A stretch of 64,000 nucleotides of DNA from Pseudofrankia nepalensis (GTDB lineage Bacteria; Actinomycetota; Actinomycetes; Frankiales; Frankiaceae), in assembly GCF_016786305.1 (NCBI RefSeq), contig NZ_JADWYV010000015.1; one strand, written 5' to 3'. The notes beneath the pieces were generated by a model, which was given only the letters and a program-made list of their open reading frames with translations, was not told where the DNA came from and did no database searches. Shown here piece by piece: positions 61,907 to 64,000 of the stretch. The position numbers and the translations under genes are program-made. The number at the start of each line of letters is the position of its first letter. Positions within the stretch are counted from its first letter, which is position 1.

Positions 61907-63060
61907 GGGGCCGGCTCGGGCTGGCGCGGGATCGCGACGGCCAGGCGGGTGCCCCGGCCCGGCCCGCTGTCGAGGGTGACCGAGCCGCCGACGAGCGCCA
62001 CCCGCTCACGCATGCCGCGCAGGCCGAACCCTTCCCGGCCTGGCTCGAACCCGTGGCCGTCGTCGGTGACGACGAGCCTGGCCTCGGTCGGCGCGCAGTG
62101 GACGGTCACCAGGGCACGGGTGGCGTGCGCGTGCCGGCGGACATTGGTGATGCCCTCCTGCGCCGCCCGGTAGAGGGTCATCAGCACCGCCGGCCGGTGA
62201 TGGCGTTCGTCGCCGGACCAGTCCACCGTCACGGCCAGCCGGCCGTCGTCGGTCCGCCTGGCCTGCCTCGCGAGCTCGTCCAGCGCGGTGGAAAGCCGGA
62301 ACGGGGCCTCGCGCAGCGCGCCGACCGAGCGGCGGACGTCGTCGAGCGCGAGCCGCGCCGACCGGTGCGCGTCCTCGACCGCGGCGTCCGCCGCCGCCGG
62401 GTCACGGTCGCGGAAGGCGGCGGCCTTCTCGAGCAGGACCGAGATGGCGGTCAGATGATGGCCAAGCCCGTCGTGGATGTCGCGGGCGACCCGATTGCGT
62501 TCCGCGGCGGCGGACAGCTCGGCCACCCGCTCCGACGACGCCCGCAGCCGCTCGTTCGCGTCCTGGGCGCGGGTCCTGGCCCGCCGCTCCTCGGCCGCGA
62601 CCGCGGCCATCGTGATCGTCAGTACCAGCCCGAGGACGAACATCAGCAGGTCCGAGACGTGTTCCGGCGAGCGGTACCAGCGGGGCTCGGTCAGCTGGAA
62701 GGCCACGGCGAGGGCCGCGACGCAGCCGGCGCCGACGCCGACGCTCACCGCGCGGCCGAACGCGAAGTACGCGGTGAACGGCAGCAGCAGGAACAGCACC
62801 CGGGCGAGCCCTGCCCCGTCGCCGGCGGCGACGAGGACGAACGACGCGGCGCGCGCGGCGAGCAGCCCGACGGCCGCGGGCCGCGGGGCGCCCGCTCCGA
62901 ACCACCTTCGCTCGGCGAGGTCCAGCGCCGCCGCCGCCGCCAGCCCGCCGACGAACGGCAACGGCCGGGTGTCACCCAGGCCGGCGAGGCCGGCGTACCC
63001 GCCGGCGAGCAGCACCCCGGTATAGAGGACGGGCGCGACCCATGGAACCGGCGGCGACAC
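61903..63060 (-). CDS. NarL-type sensor histidine kinase (HisKA_3)
   Basis: A 385-residue membrane kinase. Several N-terminal membrane helices (about 10-160) precede a dimerisation domain with the phospho-acceptor in RNRVARDIHDGLGHHL, followed by the N-box QEGITNVRRHAHA and G-box DDGHGFEP and GFGLRGMRERV. GTG 63060 is preferred; ATG 63111 would add a short basic stretch. It is divergent from the membrane protein at 63204, with a palindromic region between. The signal is not known. Confidence 0.9.
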   Translation of the reverse strand: MSPPVPWVAPVLYTGVLLAGGYAGLAGLGDTRPLPFVGGLAAAAALDLAERRWFGAGAPRPAAVGLLAARAASFVLVAAGDGAGLARVLFLLLPFTAYFAFGRAVSVGVGAGCVAALAVAFQLTEPRWYRSPEHVSDLLMFVLGLVLTITMAAVAAEERRARTRAQDANERLRASSERVAELSAAAERNRVARDIHDGLGHHLTAISVLLEKAAAFRDRDPAAADAAVEDAHRSARLALDDVRRSVGALREAPFRLSTALDELARQARRTDDGRLAVTVDWSGDERHHRPAVLMTLYRAAQEGITNVRRHAHATRALVTVHCAPTEARLVVTDDGHGFEPGREGFGLRGMRERVALVGGSVTLDSGPGRGTRLAVAIPRQPEPAP

Positions 63061-63106
63061 GGCGTCAGGGTACGCCGGCCGGCCCGCTCGCCGGTATATC
63101 CGAAAA

Positions 63107-63152
63107 GGCATGTGCCAGAAGGCATGGTCACGCGCCCCGTGCCGAAGGGCAC
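63107..63152. promoter_or_regulatory. Palindromes in the divergent promoter
   Basis: GGCATGTGCC (63107-63116; palindrome with GGCA/TGCC arms) and GTGCCGAAGGGCAC (63139-63152; GTGCC/GGCAC arms) plus AAGGCATG repeats lie between the two-component system and the rightward gene at 63204. They are candidate binding sites for the LuxR-type regulator. Confidence 0.45.
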
Positions 63153-63203
63153 GCGGCCGGCGGGCACTTCCGGCGCGGTTCGCCCCTTCCTACGGTCCCG
63201 GGC

Positions 63204-63920
63204 ATGTTCTTTCTTCTGCGTTTCGGAGCTGTCAGCGGCCTGCTGGCCGGCCTCTTCATCGCGGTGCCCGGCCTGATCGAGGCGTTCACCGGCGAGACCC
63301 TCGCCACCAGCCTGGTGCTCGCCGTCTCGCCGGCGCTGGCGGTTCCACTGCTGCCGGCGCTGCGCCTCGGCCTGCTGGCGGCGGGTGGCCAGCGCCGCGC
63401 GGTCCGGCCAGGTGGGCCGGGCGCCGCCGACCCGTTCGCCCGGGCGGGCGGAGACGACCGAGCGGGGGTCTTCGCCGACGCCGCGTTCGCGGTCAATCTG
63501 ATCGGGCTCGGGCTGTTCGGCGGGGCCGCCTACGCCCTGAACGTCGTCGTCTACCCGCTCGGCGACGACACCGACCTCGCCGCGGCGAGCCGCGCCGCGC
63601 TGCTGGTCAGCGCCAGCGTCTTCGTCGTCGGCGTGGTGATGTTCGGGATCGCCCTGCTGCGCGCCGGCGCCTACCCTCGCACGCCGGTCTGGCTCTACCT
63701 GCTGGGGTTCCCGCCGTTCGCGATCGCCGCGCGGCTGCCGGACAGCCCGGTGACCAGCGCGCTGCATGTGCTCGTCGGGGGCGCGGTCGCCTGGCTCGCC
63801 CTGTCCTGCTGGCGGATCGGCCGCGCGAGCCAGGCGGCCCCGGCGCTGGGGGACCCCTCGGCCGGCGTGACGGCGGCCCGATCCGCCGCCCCGCGACCGT
63901 TGCCGGCCGGACCGGCCTGA
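63204..63920 (+). CDS. Hypothetical multi-pass membrane protein
   Basis: A 238-residue membrane protein with about five to six hydrophobic segments (FGAVSGLLAGLFIAVPGLIEAF; SLVLAVSPALAVPLLPAL; FAVNLIGLGLFGGAAYALNVVV; SASVFVVGVVMFGIALL; LYLLGFPPFAIAA). No family recognised. ATG 63204 has no strong ribosome-binding site. It is divergent from the two-component system and may be its target. Confidence 0.75.
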   Translation: MFFLLRFGAVSGLLAGLFIAVPGLIEAFTGETLATSLVLAVSPALAVPLLPALRLGLLAAGGQRRAVRPGGPGAADPFARAGGDDRAGVFADAAFAVNLIGLGLFGGAAYALNVVVYPLGDDTDLAAASRAALLVSASVFVVGVVMFGIALLRAGAYPRTPVWLYLLGFPPFAIAARLPDSPVTSALHVLVGGAVAWLALSCWRIGRASQAAPALGDPSAGVTAARSAAPRPLPAGPA

Positions 63921-64000
63921 TCCGTCCCGGCGGGCAGCGGTCGCCGGGCGTCCGCGCCGCTCCGCGCGGCCCGCTGACCGTGGCTGGGTGGTGCCCCGCC

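Overview
The window is high-GC DNA from an actinomycete, most like Frankia or a close relative. The evidence is GTG/TTG start use, WXG100/EccC type VII secretion genes, a RepSA/TraSA-type integrative element in a tRNA gene, a second divergent EF-Tu, and an FxSxx-COOH RiPP locus. The species cannot be fixed from sequence alone.

Layout. (1) 1-7281: right end of a type VII secretion locus with a 5'-truncated EccC ATPase, two WXG100 proteins and a membrane protein with a C-terminal SARP-like domain. (2) 7342-11847: housekeeping genes for an MFS transporter, a MatB-like acyl-CoA synthetase, a small hypothetical protein and a metallophosphoesterase. (3) 11989-28564: tRNA-Arg(ACG) carrying a 16.3-kb actinomycete integrative and conjugative element (AICE). 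It is bounded by a perfect 252-bp direct repeat and encodes integrase, Xis, a RepSA-like initiator, a TraSA-like DNA translocase and a Pra-like activator. Its cargo is an XRE regulator, a 2H phosphoesterase, a STAND/TPR protein with almost identical repeats, and a two-gene DUF4365 module of visibly lower GC. (4) 28565-33700: a decayed accessory zone with an integrase remnant, two attR-like fossils (one inside the AICE, one here), orphan immunity genes (barstar, Imm51), a phosphatase, a possible PD-(D/E)XK protein and pseudogenes. (5) 33720-42376: DEAD-box helicase, AbiEii-type nucleotidyltransferase, divergent EF-Tu, methyltransferase, asparaginase and hypotheticals. (6) 42746-56676: an island of STAND ATPases with DUF4062-NB-ARC-WD40, a SIR2 + nSTAND1 pair, and an FxSxx-COOH locus (FxsT, an HExxH hydroxylase, radical-SAM FxsB and the 62-aa precursor ending FQSSI). 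(7) 57415-63920: PQQ-propeller membrane protein, drug-efflux MFS with operator-like repeats, a NarL-type two-component system and a divergent membrane protein.

How the genes work together. AICE genes run as a leftward tra-rep-xis transcription unit with overlapping starts and stops (GTGA, ATGA, TGATG), opposite a small divergent XRE gene. The STAND island pairs sensor/ATPase proteins with likely effectors (SIR2 NADase, DUF4062/TIR-like, cyclophane RiPP), which suggests conflict or defence functions. The most novel structural signals are the long tRNA direct repeat with matching internal 12-bp-period arm sites, two fossil att sites with the same geometry, and a nested 140-bp inverted-repeat structure beside the integrase operon.
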